Positions 42,180 through 51,285 of a stretch of DNA of 64,000 nucleotides are shown piece after piece. A program made the position numbers and the translations under genes. The notes beneath the pieces are model-generated. The model made no database searches. It had not been told where the DNA came from and worked only from the letters and a program-made list of their open reading frames with translations. Source of the stretch: an uncultured Eubacteriales bacterium (lineage in GTDB: Bacteria > Bacillota > Clostridia > Oscillospirales > Oscillospiraceae); contig UROF01000007.1 of the NCBI GenBank assembly GCA_900549475.1, positions 1 through 64,000 on the forward strand, given 5' to 3'. The number at the start of each line of letters is the position of its first letter. The first letter of the stretch is position 1.

Positions 42180-43076
42180 ATGTTTGACGTATTATTCAGC
42201 GAACACACGCTCACCACGGCCCTCAGCCTGGCGACCCCGATCCTGCTGTGTGCCCTGGGCGGCGCGGTCTGCTCTCAGTCCGGAAACTTCAACATTTCCA
42301 TGGAGGCCTTTATGCTCATCGGCGCCTTTTTCGGCGTGGTGGGAAGCTACTACCTCAGCAGCGCCGCTGCCGGCGTTCTGACGGCTGTGCTGGCCTCTGT
42401 GGCCATGGCCCTGCTCTACGGCTTCTTCCTCATCAAGCTCAAAGCCAATGAGATCATTCTGGGCTTCGGCTTCAATATGCTGGCCATTGCTCTGACGGGA
42501 TGGCTGCTGGAGCCGGTATTCGGCGGCAGCGGTTCCTTCTATAATCCCGCTACCCCCTCTCTGGGGAAGATCACCATTCCCCTGATCGACAAGATCCCTG
42601 TTCTCCGCTGCCTGAGCGGCCACAATATCCTGGTGTATGCATCCTGGGTACTGGTATTGGTGCTGTTTTTGCTGATGTACCGCACCCCGCTGGGATTCCG
42701 GCTGCGGGCCCTGGGAGAAAACCCCAAGGCCCTGGTGAGCAGCGGTCTGCGCACAGTGCGCTACCGCTACCTGGCAGAGATCATCATTGGTGTGACCTGC
42801 GGCCTGGCGGGTGCGTTCCTGTCCGTGGGCAATCTCTCCATGTTTACGGAGAACATGACCTCCGGGCGCGGCTACATTGCCGTTGCCGCAGTGGGGTTCA
42901 GCAACGCCTATATCCCGGTGACTGCTCTGGCAAGCCTCCTCTTCGGCCTGACCAGCAGCGCGGCCATCCAGCTGCAGGGCGTAGGATTCCCCTCTCAGCT
43001 GGTGGATATGACACCCTATGTTTTCACCATCATCATTATCATCATTTCAGGATTGAAGCAATCCAGAAAGAACTGA
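42180..43076 (+). CDS. Nucleoside/sugar ABC transporter permease (second operon, second subunit)
   Basis: The 298-residue partner permease has TPILLCALGGAVCSQSGNFNISMEAFMLIGAFFG, NEIILGFGFNMLAIALTGWLL, GFRLRALGENPKALVSSGLRTVRYRYLAEIIIG and SGRGYIAVAAVGFSNAYIP. The ATG at 42180 has GGAGGG ten bases upstream. A TTG at 42174 lies within the ribosome site region. It starts two bases after the preceding stop. It completes the second BMP transporter, after which catabolic genes follow without a terminator. Confidence 0.86.
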   Translation: MFDVLFSEHTLTTALSLATPILLCALGGAVCSQSGNFNISMEAFMLIGAFFGVVGSYYLSSAAAGVLTAVLASVAMALLYGFFLIKLKANEIILGFGFNMLAIALTGWLLEPVFGGSGSFYNPATPSLGKITIPLIDKIPVLRCLSGHNILVYASWVLVLVLFLLMYRTPLGFRLRALGENPKALVSSGLRTVRYRYLAEIIIGVTCGLAGAFLSVGNLSMFTENMTSGRGYIAVAAVGFSNAYIPVTALASLLFGLTSSAAIQLQGVGFPSQLVDMTPYVFTIIIIIISGLKQSRKN

Positions 43077-43101
43077 CCGGGTCAGGAAAGGAGCGTTTCT
43101 T

Positions 43102-44337
43102 ATGGTAACATATCTGAAAGCGGCAAAACTGGTGGACTGCACAGGCGCGGAAGCCATTTCCAACGCCGCTGTCATCGTTGAGGACGGACGGATCCGTCAG
43201 GTAGGTCCTGCATCCCAGCTGCCTGTGCCGGAAGGCGCTCAGGTTCTGGATCTGGGCAGCGGCACGCTGATGCCCGGCCTGATCGATTCCCACCTGCACA
43301 TCGGTGAGGACTGCCGCCGCGAGGAGACGGTAGGCCAGCAGCACCTGCAGCCGGATGCCCTGCGGGCCATCCGGGGCGTGGTGTCGCTCCACGACGATCT
43401 GATGTGCGGCGTGACCACTGCCCGGTCCCTGGGCGACGGCACCGGATTTGTGGATGTGATCCTGCGGGATGCCATTGACCGGGGCGAGGTGGTAGGCCCC
43501 CGCCTTCTGGTGGCGGCCCAGGCCCTGCGGCCCAGCCACGGGACGGCCCCTGAGGCGGCGGTGACCGCCGACGGTCCTGACGAGGTCCGCCGCCGTGTCC
43601 GTGAGGCCGTATATCACGGCGCCGATGTGATCAAGATGTTCATCTCCAATATCTCCCGGGGCTCCTCTGCCCTGGACTACCTCAAGGGCGATCTGACCCA
43701 GGTGTCCGCCTATACGAAAGAGGAGCTGATGGTAGCTGTGGAGGAGGCCAACCGGGCCGGCCTCAAGGTCTGCGGACACTGCATCGGCGGCGATGTGGTC
43801 AAGTGGGCACTGGAAGCGGGCTTTGCCTCCCTGGAGCATGCCAATCTGATCGAGGAGGATGATATTCCCCTCTTTGTGGAAAAAGGCGCCTATATCAGCG
43901 ACCCCAACCTGATCCTGTTCTTTGATCCTGTCCGGGGCTTTGAGACCCCCACCAACAAGACCCACAAGTGGGAGGAGCTGCCGGAGTGGTGGCACCAGAA
44001 GGTGTGGCGTGCCAGAGAGCAGACCCGCCGGGTGATGAGCAAGGCCCTGAAGGCCGGCGTCAAATTTGCCCTGGCCACGGACCTCAACCACACCCTGCTG
44101 TGGCTGGAGTGCAAGTACTTCATCGAGGAGATCGGCGCCAGCAATATGCAGGCCCTGTTTGCCGTGACCCGGGACAGCGCTGCCCTGCTGGGTCTGGCGG
44201 ATGAGATCGGTACTCTGGAGGCAGGCAAGTGCGCAGATATTATCTGTGTGGACGGCGATCCTCTGGAGGATATCTCTGCCCTCAGCCGGGTGCGGATGGT
44301 CATGCGCGGCGGCTGTGTGGTCAAACATGAGAGCTGA
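43102..44337 (+). CDS. Amidohydrolase family protein (imidazolonepropionase/prolidase-like)
   Basis: A 411-residue binuclear-metal amidohydrolase. Metal ligands are the HxH of GLIDSHLHIGED, a likely carboxylated lysine in GADVIKMFIS, histidines in VCGHCIGGD and LEHANLIEEDD, and the aspartate in LATDLNH. The C-terminal sandwich ends in EAGKCADIICVDGDPLEDI. This subgroup (Xaa-Pro dipeptidase or imidazolonepropionase-like) cleaves amide or lactam bonds. It follows the transporter by 25 bases and precedes a sugar kinase, so hydrolysis of an imported N-glycoside or cyclic amide is plausible. AAAGGAG lies upstream of the ATG. Confidence 0.83.
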   Translation: MVTYLKAAKLVDCTGAEAISNAAVIVEDGRIRQVGPASQLPVPEGAQVLDLGSGTLMPGLIDSHLHIGEDCRREETVGQQHLQPDALRAIRGVVSLHDDLMCGVTTARSLGDGTGFVDVILRDAIDRGEVVGPRLLVAAQALRPSHGTAPEAAVTADGPDEVRRRVREAVYHGADVIKMFISNISRGSSALDYLKGDLTQVSAYTKEELMVAVEEANRAGLKVCGHCIGGDVVKWALEAGFASLEHANLIEEDDIPLFVEKGAYISDPNLILFFDPVRGFETPTNKTHKWEELPEWWHQKVWRAREQTRRVMSKALKAGVKFALATDLNHTLLWLECKYFIEEIGASNMQALFAVTRDSAALLGLADEIGTLEAGKCADIICVDGDPLEDISALSRVRMVMRGGCVVKHES

Positions 44338-44366
44338 GGGCCCTGCCAACAGGAGGATGACATTTT

Positions 44367-45377
44367 ATGGCACATATACCGCAAATCCTGGTAGTCGGCA
44401 GCTTTGTCATGGATCTGATTACCAGCACACAGCAGTTCCCTTCTGAGGGGCAGACGGTCCTGGGCTGTGATTTCCAGATGGCGCCGGGAGGAAAGGGCGC
44501 CAACCAGGCGGTCCAGGCGGCGCGGCTGGGCGCCCGGGTGACCATGGTGGGCAAGGTGGGAGACGACCTGTTCGGCCGCCGCCTGATCGCCTCCTCCAGT
44601 GAGGCGGGTATCGACATCGGAGAAGTGAAAAAGGATGGCGGCGTTCCCTCTGCGGTGGGCAACGTGATCATTGAGCGCTGCGGCACTGCGGCGGCCAACC
44701 GGATCATCGTGGTCCCCGGAGCCAACATGGCCATCCGGCCGGAGGACGTGGCCTTTTTGGAAGAGGACATTGCCCACTACGACATGGTCATTCTCCAGCT
44801 GGAGATCCCCATGGAGATCAATATTCTGGTGGCCCGCTATGCCAGAGCCAAGGGCGTGCCGGTGATGCTCAATGCAGCGCCGTCGGACAAGCTGCCTCTG
44901 GAACTGCTGCAGAACATCACCTATATTTCCCCCAATGAACATGAGGCGGCGGACATTACCGGCATATCCATTGACTGCGACAGCGGGGAGACGCTGGAAA
45001 ACCGGGTCCGGGCGGCCACGGCCAAGCTGATGGAGATGGGGGTGGACCACGCCCTTATCACCCTGGGTTCCCGGGGAGCGGCTTTTGGGGACAGAGAGGA
45101 ATTCCTGCTCTGCCCTGCCCGTGAGGGCGTGACGGTGGTAGATCCCACCGCTGCGGGAGACAGCTTTGTGGCGGCGTTCTGCACAGCGGTGTGCTGCGGC
45201 GCCGGCCACGGCCAGGCGGTGGAATTTGCCAACGATGTGGCGGCCATCACCGTATCCCGCATGGGAGCGCAGCCCAGCCTTCCCACCATCGAAGAGGTGG
45301 CTGCCGGCTGGAGCGGAGAGGAACAGACGAAATTCCGGCAGATCTATACCGTGCTACAGGAGGGGAAAACAGCATGA
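44367..45377 (+). CDS. PfkB family carbohydrate kinase (ribokinase-like)
   Basis: The 336-residue kinase opens with VVGSFVMDLITSTQQFPSEGQTVLGCDFQMAPGGKGANQAVQAARLGA, the ribokinase N-terminal signature. The C-terminal signature DPTAAGDSFVAAF contains the catalytic aspartate in the GAGD-like position (here AAGD). The middle reads LQLEIPMEINILVARYA and NAAPSDKLPLELLQ, as in RbsK. It should transfer phosphate from ATP to the 5-hydroxyl of a pentose or pentoside. Its stop overlaps the SIS gene start (ATGA). The pairing with an RbsD-type mutarotase two genes later points to a free pentose intermediate. Confidence 0.86.
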   Translation: MAHIPQILVVGSFVMDLITSTQQFPSEGQTVLGCDFQMAPGGKGANQAVQAARLGARVTMVGKVGDDLFGRRLIASSSEAGIDIGEVKKDGGVPSAVGNVIIERCGTAAANRIIVVPGANMAIRPEDVAFLEEDIAHYDMVILQLEIPMEINILVARYARAKGVPVMLNAAPSDKLPLELLQNITYISPNEHEAADITGISIDCDSGETLENRVRAATAKLMEMGVDHALITLGSRGAAFGDREEFLLCPAREGVTVVDPTAAGDSFVAAFCTAVCCGAGHGQAVEFANDVAAITVSRMGAQPSLPTIEEVAAGWSGEEQTKFRQIYTVLQEGKTA

Positions 45378-45982
45378 CAGATCATTTGGATACATACCGC
45401 AGCGTCTGTCTGCGGGAGTGTGAGCAGGTGCTGCAGACGCTGGACGAGGACTTTTACAGAGATGCTGTGGCTCTGATCCGTCAGTGCCGCCAGAAGGGCG
45501 GACGGCTCCATATCACCGGGATCGGAAAGCCGGCCCATTTGGCTACCTACATGGCGTCTTTGTTTTCCTCCACGGGGACACCTGCCTACTACCTCCACGG
45601 GACGGAGGCAGTCCACGGCTCCTGCGGCCAGCTGATGCCGGGGGACGTGGTGATCTGCGTGTCCAACAGCGGGGAGACTGCGGAGATGAAGGCCACCGCT
45701 GCCGCTATCCACAATAACGGCTGCGACATCATCGCGGTGACCGGCAACGCGGATTCCTGGCTGGCGAAATTTGCGCAGGTCCATCTTCTGGCCCATGTGT
45801 CGGCGGAAGGCGGTCCTCTCAACCGTGCGCCCAGAGCGTCCATTCTGGCGGAAATGCTGGTGCTCCAGGGCCTGAGCACCATTCTCCAGGGGGAGAACCA
45901 GCTCACGCCGGAGGAGTATGTCAAGCGGCACCCCGGTGGGACGCTGGGGAAGCTGCGGCCGGAGGAGGTATCGCCATGCTGA
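45374..45982 (+). CDS. SIS domain sugar-phosphate isomerase (arabinose-5-phosphate isomerase-like, no CBS domains)
   Basis: The 202-residue protein is a single SIS domain: GGRLHITGIGKPAHLATYMASLFSSTGTPAYYLHGTEAVHGSCGQL, VVICVSNSGETAEMKATAA, and the final EEYVKRHPGGTLGKL. The HGTEA histidine region and the HPGG-LGK end match KdsD/GutQ-type arabinose-5-phosphate isomerases, but those carry two CBS domains (about 325 residues), which are missing here. Ketose-aldose isomerisation of a pentose phosphate is the likely reaction. The start overlaps the kinase gene by four bases and the end overlaps the RbsD-like gene by seven. Confidence 0.82.
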   Translation: MTDHLDTYRSVCLRECEQVLQTLDEDFYRDAVALIRQCRQKGGRLHITGIGKPAHLATYMASLFSSTGTPAYYLHGTEAVHGSCGQLMPGDVVICVSNSGETAEMKATAAAIHNNGCDIIAVTGNADSWLAKFAQVHLLAHVSAEGGPLNRAPRASILAEMLVLQGLSTILQGENQLTPEEYVKRHPGGTLGKLRPEEVSPC

Positions 45983-46383
45983 AAGGAAACTGCATCCACC
46001 CGGGGATTGCCGCCGCCGCGGCCCTGTGCGGACATGGGGATCAGATCCTGATCGCTGATGGAAATTATCCTCTGAGCAGCCGCAGCGGTGAGGCGGAAAA
46101 GATATTCCTGGGCCTGAGCCGGAATCTGCCCACGGTGCAGGAGGTGCTGCGTGCCCTTCTCACCCTGGTGGAAGTGGAGAGCGCTCAGGTCATGGCTACC
46201 GATGAGGGCTGTATGCCGGAAGCGGCGCTTACCTACGCCCCGCTGCTGAAAGATGTGGAGATGACCATGCTGTCCCGGGAGGCATTTTATGAGGCCAGCA
46301 GCGGGAAGAAAGTGCGCCTGGCCATTTCCACCGGAGATATCCGCCCATACGCCAATATCCTGCTGACGGTAGGAACGGCCTGA
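45976..46383 (+). CDS. RbsD/FucU family sugar mutarotase
   Basis: A 135-residue protein of the RbsD/FucU fold, which interconverts pyranose, furanose and anomeric forms of free sugars before phosphorylation. Seen: ALCGHGDQILIADGNYPLSS (the HGD motif with catalytic histidine), FEASSGKKVRLAIS-like helix (FYEASSGKKVRLAIS) and TGDIRPYANILLTVG at the C-terminus, more like FucU than RbsD. Its presence next to a ribokinase homologue strongly suggests that a free ribose-like or related sugar is generated inside the cell. Confidence 0.83.
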   Translation: MLKGNCIHPGIAAAAALCGHGDQILIADGNYPLSSRSGEAEKIFLGLSRNLPTVQEVLRALLTLVEVESAQVMATDEGCMPEAALTYAPLLKDVEMTMLSREAFYEASSGKKVRLAISTGDIRPYANILLTVGTA

Positions 46384-46402
46384 TGATCCATAAGGAGACG
46401 GT

Positions 46403-47155
46403 ATGAAGAAAAAGATTTTGTTTGCAGGAGAATCCTGCTTTGTACAGACAACGGAATTTAAAGGATATGACCTGTTTACAGGTATCCGGTACAATGAGCA
46501 CGCGGGGGAAATCGAGGCGCTGCTGGACCCCCAGCGGTTTTCCTTCCACCATATCCCCTGCCATCGTATCCCCGCCCGATTCCCCAGAACGCTGGAGGAG
46601 CTGCGGGAATATGACGCGGTCATTCTCAGCGATGTAGGCGCAGATACGTTTTTGCTGATCCCTGAGATGGTCCGTACCGGTGTGCGGGTGCCCAATCTGC
46701 TGAAGCTGATCCGGGAGTATGTAGCCGGCGGCGGCGGATTTGCCATGATCGGCGGTTATATGTCTTTCCAGGGCATCAATGCCCGGGCCCGTTTCCACGG
46801 GACGGCCATTGAGGAGCTTCTCCCCGTGACCATCCTGCCGGGAGACGACCGGCAGGAGGTGCCCGAGGGGGCGGATCTGACCTGTGTCCCCGGCAGCCAT
46901 CCCATTCTGGAGGGCCTGCCCGCCCAGTGGCCCTATGTGCTGGGCTACAACAAGCTGACGGCTAAGGAGGGCAGCCAGGTCCTGGTGTCCTTTGAGGGAG
47001 ATCCCCTGATCACCGCCTGGACATACGGCCAGGGCCGTGCGGTGGCGTATGCCATGGACTGCGCTGCCCACTGGGCGCCGGCCGCCATGACGCAGTGGGA
47101 CGGATACAGCCTGCTGTGGAACAATATCGCCGCCTGGATCACCGGCTTGTGCTGA
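46403..47155 (+). CDS. Class I glutamine amidotransferase-like protein (ThuA/COG5426 type)
   Basis: The 250-residue protein has the GATase1-like alpha/beta layout: KILFAGESCF, YDAVILSDVGADTFLLIPEM, LLKLIREYVAGGGGFAMIGGYMSFQGI and ITAWTYGQGRAVAYAMDCAAHWAP. At the nucleophile elbow the sequence is MIGGYMSF with no cysteine, so glutaminase activity is unlikely. ThuA-like relatives act in sugar metabolism. It is the last gene of the operon, 19 bases after the mutarotase, with a strong terminator ten bases after its stop. Function unknown, but the linkage argues for a role in the same pathway. Confidence 0.75.
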   Translation: MKKKILFAGESCFVQTTEFKGYDLFTGIRYNEHAGEIEALLDPQRFSFHHIPCHRIPARFPRTLEELREYDAVILSDVGADTFLLIPEMVRTGVRVPNLLKLIREYVAGGGGFAMIGGYMSFQGINARARFHGTAIEELLPVTILPGDDRQEVPEGADLTCVPGSHPILEGLPAQWPYVLGYNKLTAKEGSQVLVSFEGDPLITAWTYGQGRAVAYAMDCAAHWAPAAMTQWDGYSLLWNNIAAWITGLC

Positions 47156-47165
47156 GAACAGACGG

Positions 47166-47199
47166 AAGAAAGCCGCCCGGAGAACCGGGCGGCTTTCTT
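47166..47199 (+). terminator. Terminator of the second BMP/catabolic operon
   Basis: A perfect 15-bp stem (47166-47180 and 47185-47199) with a four-base loop, ending in TTTCTTACTG. Confidence 0.85.
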
Positions 47200-47222
47200 A
47201 CTGGAGAAACAGGCGCATGAAC

Positions 47223-47268
47223 AGGAAAAAACCAGGATGCCCAACAGCAAAGGCAGCCTGGTTTTCCT
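47223..47268. terminator. Second, weaker hairpin downstream of the operon
   Basis: Arms 47223-47236 and 47257-47268 (AGGAAAA..CCAGG with CCTGGTTTTCCT) form a stem with a T-containing 3' arm. It may serve as a back-up terminator. The remainder of 47269-47430 shows no gene. Confidence 0.5.
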
Positions 47269-47430
47269 ATACATTGGAGGATTGGATGAAAAAGAAGCTC
47301 TTGTCACTTGCAAGATTTATGATACACGGGGGTTGTTAACAAAACTAGCATAGGATGTTACGAAAGTATAAATTATTTGCATAAAAGAAGTATACTCCCC
47401 TGACCATGGCCTGCTGTCCCCCGCCCGGAC

Positions 47431-47901
47431 TCAGGCATCCTGGCCTGGAGGCGGGGTCTTGCGGCCCATGACGTTCTCCATGGTGCTCTTGGCCAGATAG
47501 CCTGCGCTGCCGGCCACCGTCTCCACCATAACATAGTGGGCCAGGGTCTCCAGGGTATCGGTGACGCCCCGAAGGGCCAGATAGTAGCTGGCCCCGCCCA
47601 TCACGGTGCCGGAGGCCATCAGCCATACCACCAGCACATGGCTGAAGGTGATGCGGCCGTCGGTATACAGCCACCGCAGCACCCACCCCCAGAATACCGC
47701 CACCCCGATGATTCCCAGGATGAATATGCCCTCAGCGCCGAAAAATTTCCGCAGCAGCAATACGCCGGCCGTAGCCAAGATGGTCCCCAGGGCCGTCAGC
47801 AGTACGTAGACCAGCCGGGCAGGCCGGGGCAAACCCTCGCCGCCCAGCCCCAGGGACGTTACCCCTTTTACAGCGGCGATCAGCCGGGATAGTAAGGTCA
47901 C
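47431..47901 (-). CDS. Hypothetical membrane protein
   Basis: A 156-residue protein starting at GTG 47901, with AAGGAGG eight bases upstream. Three clear hydrophobic helices (LVYVLLTALGTILATAGVLLL, IFILGIIGVAVFWGWVLRWLY, HVLVVWLMASGTVMGGASYY) are followed by a more polar region LAHYVMVETVAGSAGYLAKSTMENV. It has no known domain that I can name. It lies downstream of carB on the same strand, but a terminator at 47999-48034 separates them, so it is probably a separate unit. Confidence 0.65.
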   Translation of the reverse strand: MTLLSRLIAAVKGVTSLGLGGEGLPRPARLVYVLLTALGTILATAGVLLLRKFFGAEGIFILGIIGVAVFWGWVLRWLYTDGRITFSHVLVVWLMASGTVMGGASYYLALRGVTDTLETLAHYVMVETVAGSAGYLAKSTMENVMGRKTPPPGQDA

Positions 47902-47998
47902 AAATGGTCCCTCCTTCTCCGGACCCCATGGGGCCCTACCCTGTCTTATGCGGAAAAATACCGGTCCGTGCCTGTCCCCGGGAACGGTGACGCGGAGC

Positions 47999-48034
47999 GG
48001 AAAAACGCCCCGGAGGCGATGTGCCTCCGGGGCG
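47999..48034 (-). terminator. Terminator of the carAB operon
   Basis: A perfect 12-bp GC-rich stem (48006-48017 and 48023-48034) followed on the minus strand by TTTTTCC. It lies about 70 bases after the carB stop. Confidence 0.87.
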
Positions 48035-48105
48035 CTGCTTTGCAGTTGTGACCGGGATCGGAGGCTGGCAGGCCTCCTCCAGACGATTGCCTGTCTCCCT
48101 GTCTG

Positions 48106-51100
48106 TCAGCCGTCGATGGTGGAGATCCGGCTGGAGATAGCCTCCAGCACGTCCAGAAGGGCCTTGACGGTGTCCAGGGAGGTGAGGGTGGTGAGATTGT
48201 TCTCAATAGCCAGACGGCGCATCTCCACGCCTGCGTTCACATGGGCGGCGGAGTTGGGGTCCCGGGTATTGATAAGGTAGGCCACCTTGCCGCTGCGCAT
48301 GGCGGTGGTGATGTCGGAGGGATCTTCCGTGTAGTCCTTCTTCATCCGGGTGCGGATGCCGTGCTCCTTGAGATAGTGGGCGGTGCCGGTGGTGGCTTCG
48401 ATGTTGAAGCCCAGGCGGTAGAACCGCTGTACCAGAGGCAGCGCCTCAGGGAGATCCTCCTCGCACACGGACAGGAGCACCGTGCCGTGGTCCTGGAGCT
48501 TCATGCCGGCAGCCTCCATGGCCTTGTAGAGGGCGTAGGGCAGCCGGTCGTCGTAGCCGATGGCCTCGCCGGTGGACTTCATCTCCGGGGAGAGGTAGGT
48601 GTCCATGCCGCTGAGTTTGCTGAAGGAGAACACAGGCACCTTGCAGTACCAGCGCTCCTTCTCCTTGGGATAGAGCACGTTGATGCCCTGGTCCTTCAGG
48701 CTCTCCCCCAAGATCACATTGGTGGCGATGTCCGCCAGGGACCAGCCGGTGGCCTTGGAGAGGAAGGGTACCGTCCGGGAGGACCGGGGGTTTACCTCGA
48801 TGATGTACACCTTGTCCTGCCGGTCCACGATGAACTGGATGTTGTAGAGACCCACGATGCCGATGCCGAGGCCCAGCTTCTTGGTGTAGTCCAGGATGGT
48901 ATCCTTCACTGCCTGGGAGATGGAGAAGGTGGGATATACGCTGACGGAGTCGCCGGAGTGGACGCCGGTGCGCTCCACCAGCTCCATGATGCCGGGGACG
49001 AACACATCGGTACCGTCGCAGATGGCATCCACCTCCACCTCCTTGCCGATGATGTACTTATCGACCAGCACCGGCTTGTCGGCGTCCACCTCCACGGCGG
49101 TCTTGAGGTAGCGGCGGAGCATCTCCTCATTGGCCACGATCTCCATGGCCCGGCCGCCCAGTACGAAGCTGGGCCGCACCAGTACCGGGTAGCCGATCTC
49201 AGCGGCGGCCCGGACGCCGTCCTCCACGCTGGTGACGGCCTCGCCCCGGGGCTGGGGGATGTTGAGGGAGGTGAGGACCTCCTCGAAGACCTTCCGGTCC
49301 TCTGCCCGCTCGATGGCGTCGCAGTCGGTGCCGATGATCTTCACGCCGTGCTCCCGGAGAGGCTGGGCCAGGTTGATGGCGGTCTGGCCGCCCAGGGAGG
49401 CGATGACGCCCTCCGGCTTCTCCAGCTCGATGATGTTCATCACGTCCTCCACCGTCAGAGGCTCGAAGTAGAGCTTATCACTGCAGGTGTAGTCGGTGGA
49501 GACGGTCTCCGGGTTGTTGTTGATGATGATGGCGTCGTAGCCGCTCTTCTTGATGGTCTGGACGGCGTGGACGGTGGAGTAGTCGAATTCCACGCCCTGG
49601 CCGATACGGATGGGGCCGCTGCCCAGGACGATGATCTTCTTGTGGGGGGAGACGACGGACTCGTTCTCCTCCTCGTAGGTGGAGTAGAAATAGGGGATGT
49701 AGCTGTCAAACTCGCTGGCGCAGGTGTCGATCATCTTGTACACCGGGAAGATGCCCAGCTCCTTGCGCTTGTCAAAGACCTCCCGCTCGGTGCACTTCCA
49801 CAGCCAGGCGATGGCCTTGTCGGAAAAGCCCTTGCGCTTGGCTTTCCGGAGCATATCCACATCCCAGGGCCGGGCTTTGATCTCCTCCTCATAGCGGACA
49901 ATGTTGGCGATCTTGTCCAGGAACAGCATGTCGATCTGGGTGGCGGTAGCGATCTGGCCCAGGTCGGTGCCCCGGCTCATGAGCTCGGCGATGGCGAAGA
50001 TCCGGTCGTCGGTGCCCAGGCGGATGTACTCCAGGAGCTTGCGCTCGCTGTAGTCGTCGAATTTGCTCATGTAGACGTGGCTCACGCCGATCTCCAGGCT
50101 CCGCACCGCCTTGAGGATGCTCTCCTGGAGGGTGCGGCCCACGGCCATGACCTCGCCGGTGGCTTTCATCTGGGTGGAGAGGATGTTGCTGGCGGAGTTG
50201 AACTTGTCGAAGGGGAACCGGGGCATCTTGGTGACCACATAGTCGAGAGCCGGCTCAAAGGAGGCGGGGGTGTTGGCGATGCGGATCTCGTCGAGACGCA
50301 TGCCCACGGCGATCTTGGCGGACACCCGGGCGATGGGGTAGCCGCTGGCCTTGGAGGCCAGGGCGGAGGACCGGGACACCCGGGGGTTGACCTCGATGAC
50401 ATAGTACTGGAAGGACTGGGGGTCCAGGGCGAACTGGACATTGCAGCCGCCCTCGATCTTCAGGGCCCGGATCAGCCGCAGGGCGCTGTCACGGAGGAGG
50501 TGGTACTCCTTGTTGGTGAGGGTCTGGCTGGGGGCCACCACCACGGAGTCACCGGTGTGGATGCCCACCGGGTCGATGTTCTCCATGTTACACACGGTGA
50601 TGGCGGTGTCGTTGGCGTCCCGCATCACCTCATATTCGATCTCCTTGTAGCCACGGATGCTCTTTTCGATGAGCACCTGGTGGACGGGAGACAGGGCCAG
50701 GGCGTTTTTCATCATCAGCCGCAGCTCCGTCTCATTGTCGGCAAAGCCGCCGCCGGTGCCGCCCAGGGTGAAGGCGGGCCGCAGGATCACCGGGTAGCCG
50801 ATGGTTTTAGCGGCGTCGATGGCCTCCTCAATGGAGTGGGTGATCTGGGAGGGCACCACCGGCTCCCCCAGCTGGAGGCACAGCTCCTTGAAGAGCTCAC
50901 GGTCTTCGGCCTGCTGGATGCTCTGATAGCTGGTGCCGAGAAGCTCCACGCCGCACTCCTCCAGGATGCCCTGGCGCTGGAGCTCCATGGCCAGATTCAG
51001 TCCCGTCTGGCCGCCGATGCCGGGGACGATGGCGTCAGGCCGCTCAAAGCGGAGGATCTTGGCCAGATAGTCCGCCGTCAGGGGCTCCATATACACCTTG

Positions 51101-51285
51101 TCGGCCACGGTGGTATCGGTCATGATGGTGGCGGGGTTGGAGTTGGCCAGCACCACCTCGTAGCCCTCCTCCCGGAGGGCAAGGCAGGCCTGGGTACCGG
51201 CGTAGTCAAACTCCGCCGCCTGGCCGATGACGATGGGGCCGGAGCCAATGACCAGGATTTTGTGCAGATCGGTTCTCTTAGGCAT
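48106..51285 (-). CDS. carB: Carbamoyl-phosphate synthase large subunit
   Basis: The 1059-residue protein makes carbamoyl phosphate from bicarbonate, ammonia and two ATP, for pyrimidine and arginine synthesis. Two homologous ATP-grasp halves are seen: KILVIGSGPIVIGQAAEFDYAGTQA at residue 9 and KIIVLGSGPIRIGQGVEFDY near 555, each with PVILRPAFTLGGTGGG or PVLVRPSFVLGGRAME and an EVNPR metal site. The last 130 or so residues form the MGS-like allosteric domain (UMP/IMP regulation in E. coli). Length is normal. Its start overlaps the carA end by eight bases. A ribosome site AGGAGGGGAAGCGCC precedes the ATG. Confidence 0.96.
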   Translation of the reverse strand: MPKRTDLHKILVIGSGPIVIGQAAEFDYAGTQACLALREEGYEVVLANSNPATIMTDTTVADKVYMEPLTADYLAKILRFERPDAIVPGIGGQTGLNLAMELQRQGILEECGVELLGTSYQSIQQAEDRELFKELCLQLGEPVVPSQITHSIEEAIDAAKTIGYPVILRPAFTLGGTGGGFADNETELRLMMKNALALSPVHQVLIEKSIRGYKEIEYEVMRDANDTAITVCNMENIDPVGIHTGDSVVVAPSQTLTNKEYHLLRDSALRLIRALKIEGGCNVQFALDPQSFQYYVIEVNPRVSRSSALASKASGYPIARVSAKIAVGMRLDEIRIANTPASFEPALDYVVTKMPRFPFDKFNSASNILSTQMKATGEVMAVGRTLQESILKAVRSLEIGVSHVYMSKFDDYSERKLLEYIRLGTDDRIFAIAELMSRGTDLGQIATATQIDMLFLDKIANIVRYEEEIKARPWDVDMLRKAKRKGFSDKAIAWLWKCTEREVFDKRKELGIFPVYKMIDTCASEFDSYIPYFYSTYEEENESVVSPHKKIIVLGSGPIRIGQGVEFDYSTVHAVQTIKKSGYDAIIINNNPETVSTDYTCSDKLYFEPLTVEDVMNIIELEKPEGVIASLGGQTAINLAQPLREHGVKIIGTDCDAIERAEDRKVFEEVLTSLNIPQPRGEAVTSVEDGVRAAAEIGYPVLVRPSFVLGGRAMEIVANEEMLRRYLKTAVEVDADKPVLVDKYIIGKEVEVDAICDGTDVFVPGIMELVERTGVHSGDSVSVYPTFSISQAVKDTILDYTKKLGLGIGIVGLYNIQFIVDRQDKVYIIEVNPRSSRTVPFLSKATGWSLADIATNVILGESLKDQGINVLYPKEKERWYCKVPVFSFSKLSGMDTYLSPEMKSTGEAIGYDDRLPYALYKAMEAAGMKLQDHGTVLLSVCEEDLPEALPLVQRFYRLGFNIEATTGTAHYLKEHGIRTRMKKDYTEDPSDITTAMRSGKVAYLINTRDPNSAAHVNAGVEMRRLAIENNLTTLTSLDTVKALLDVLEAISSRISTIDG

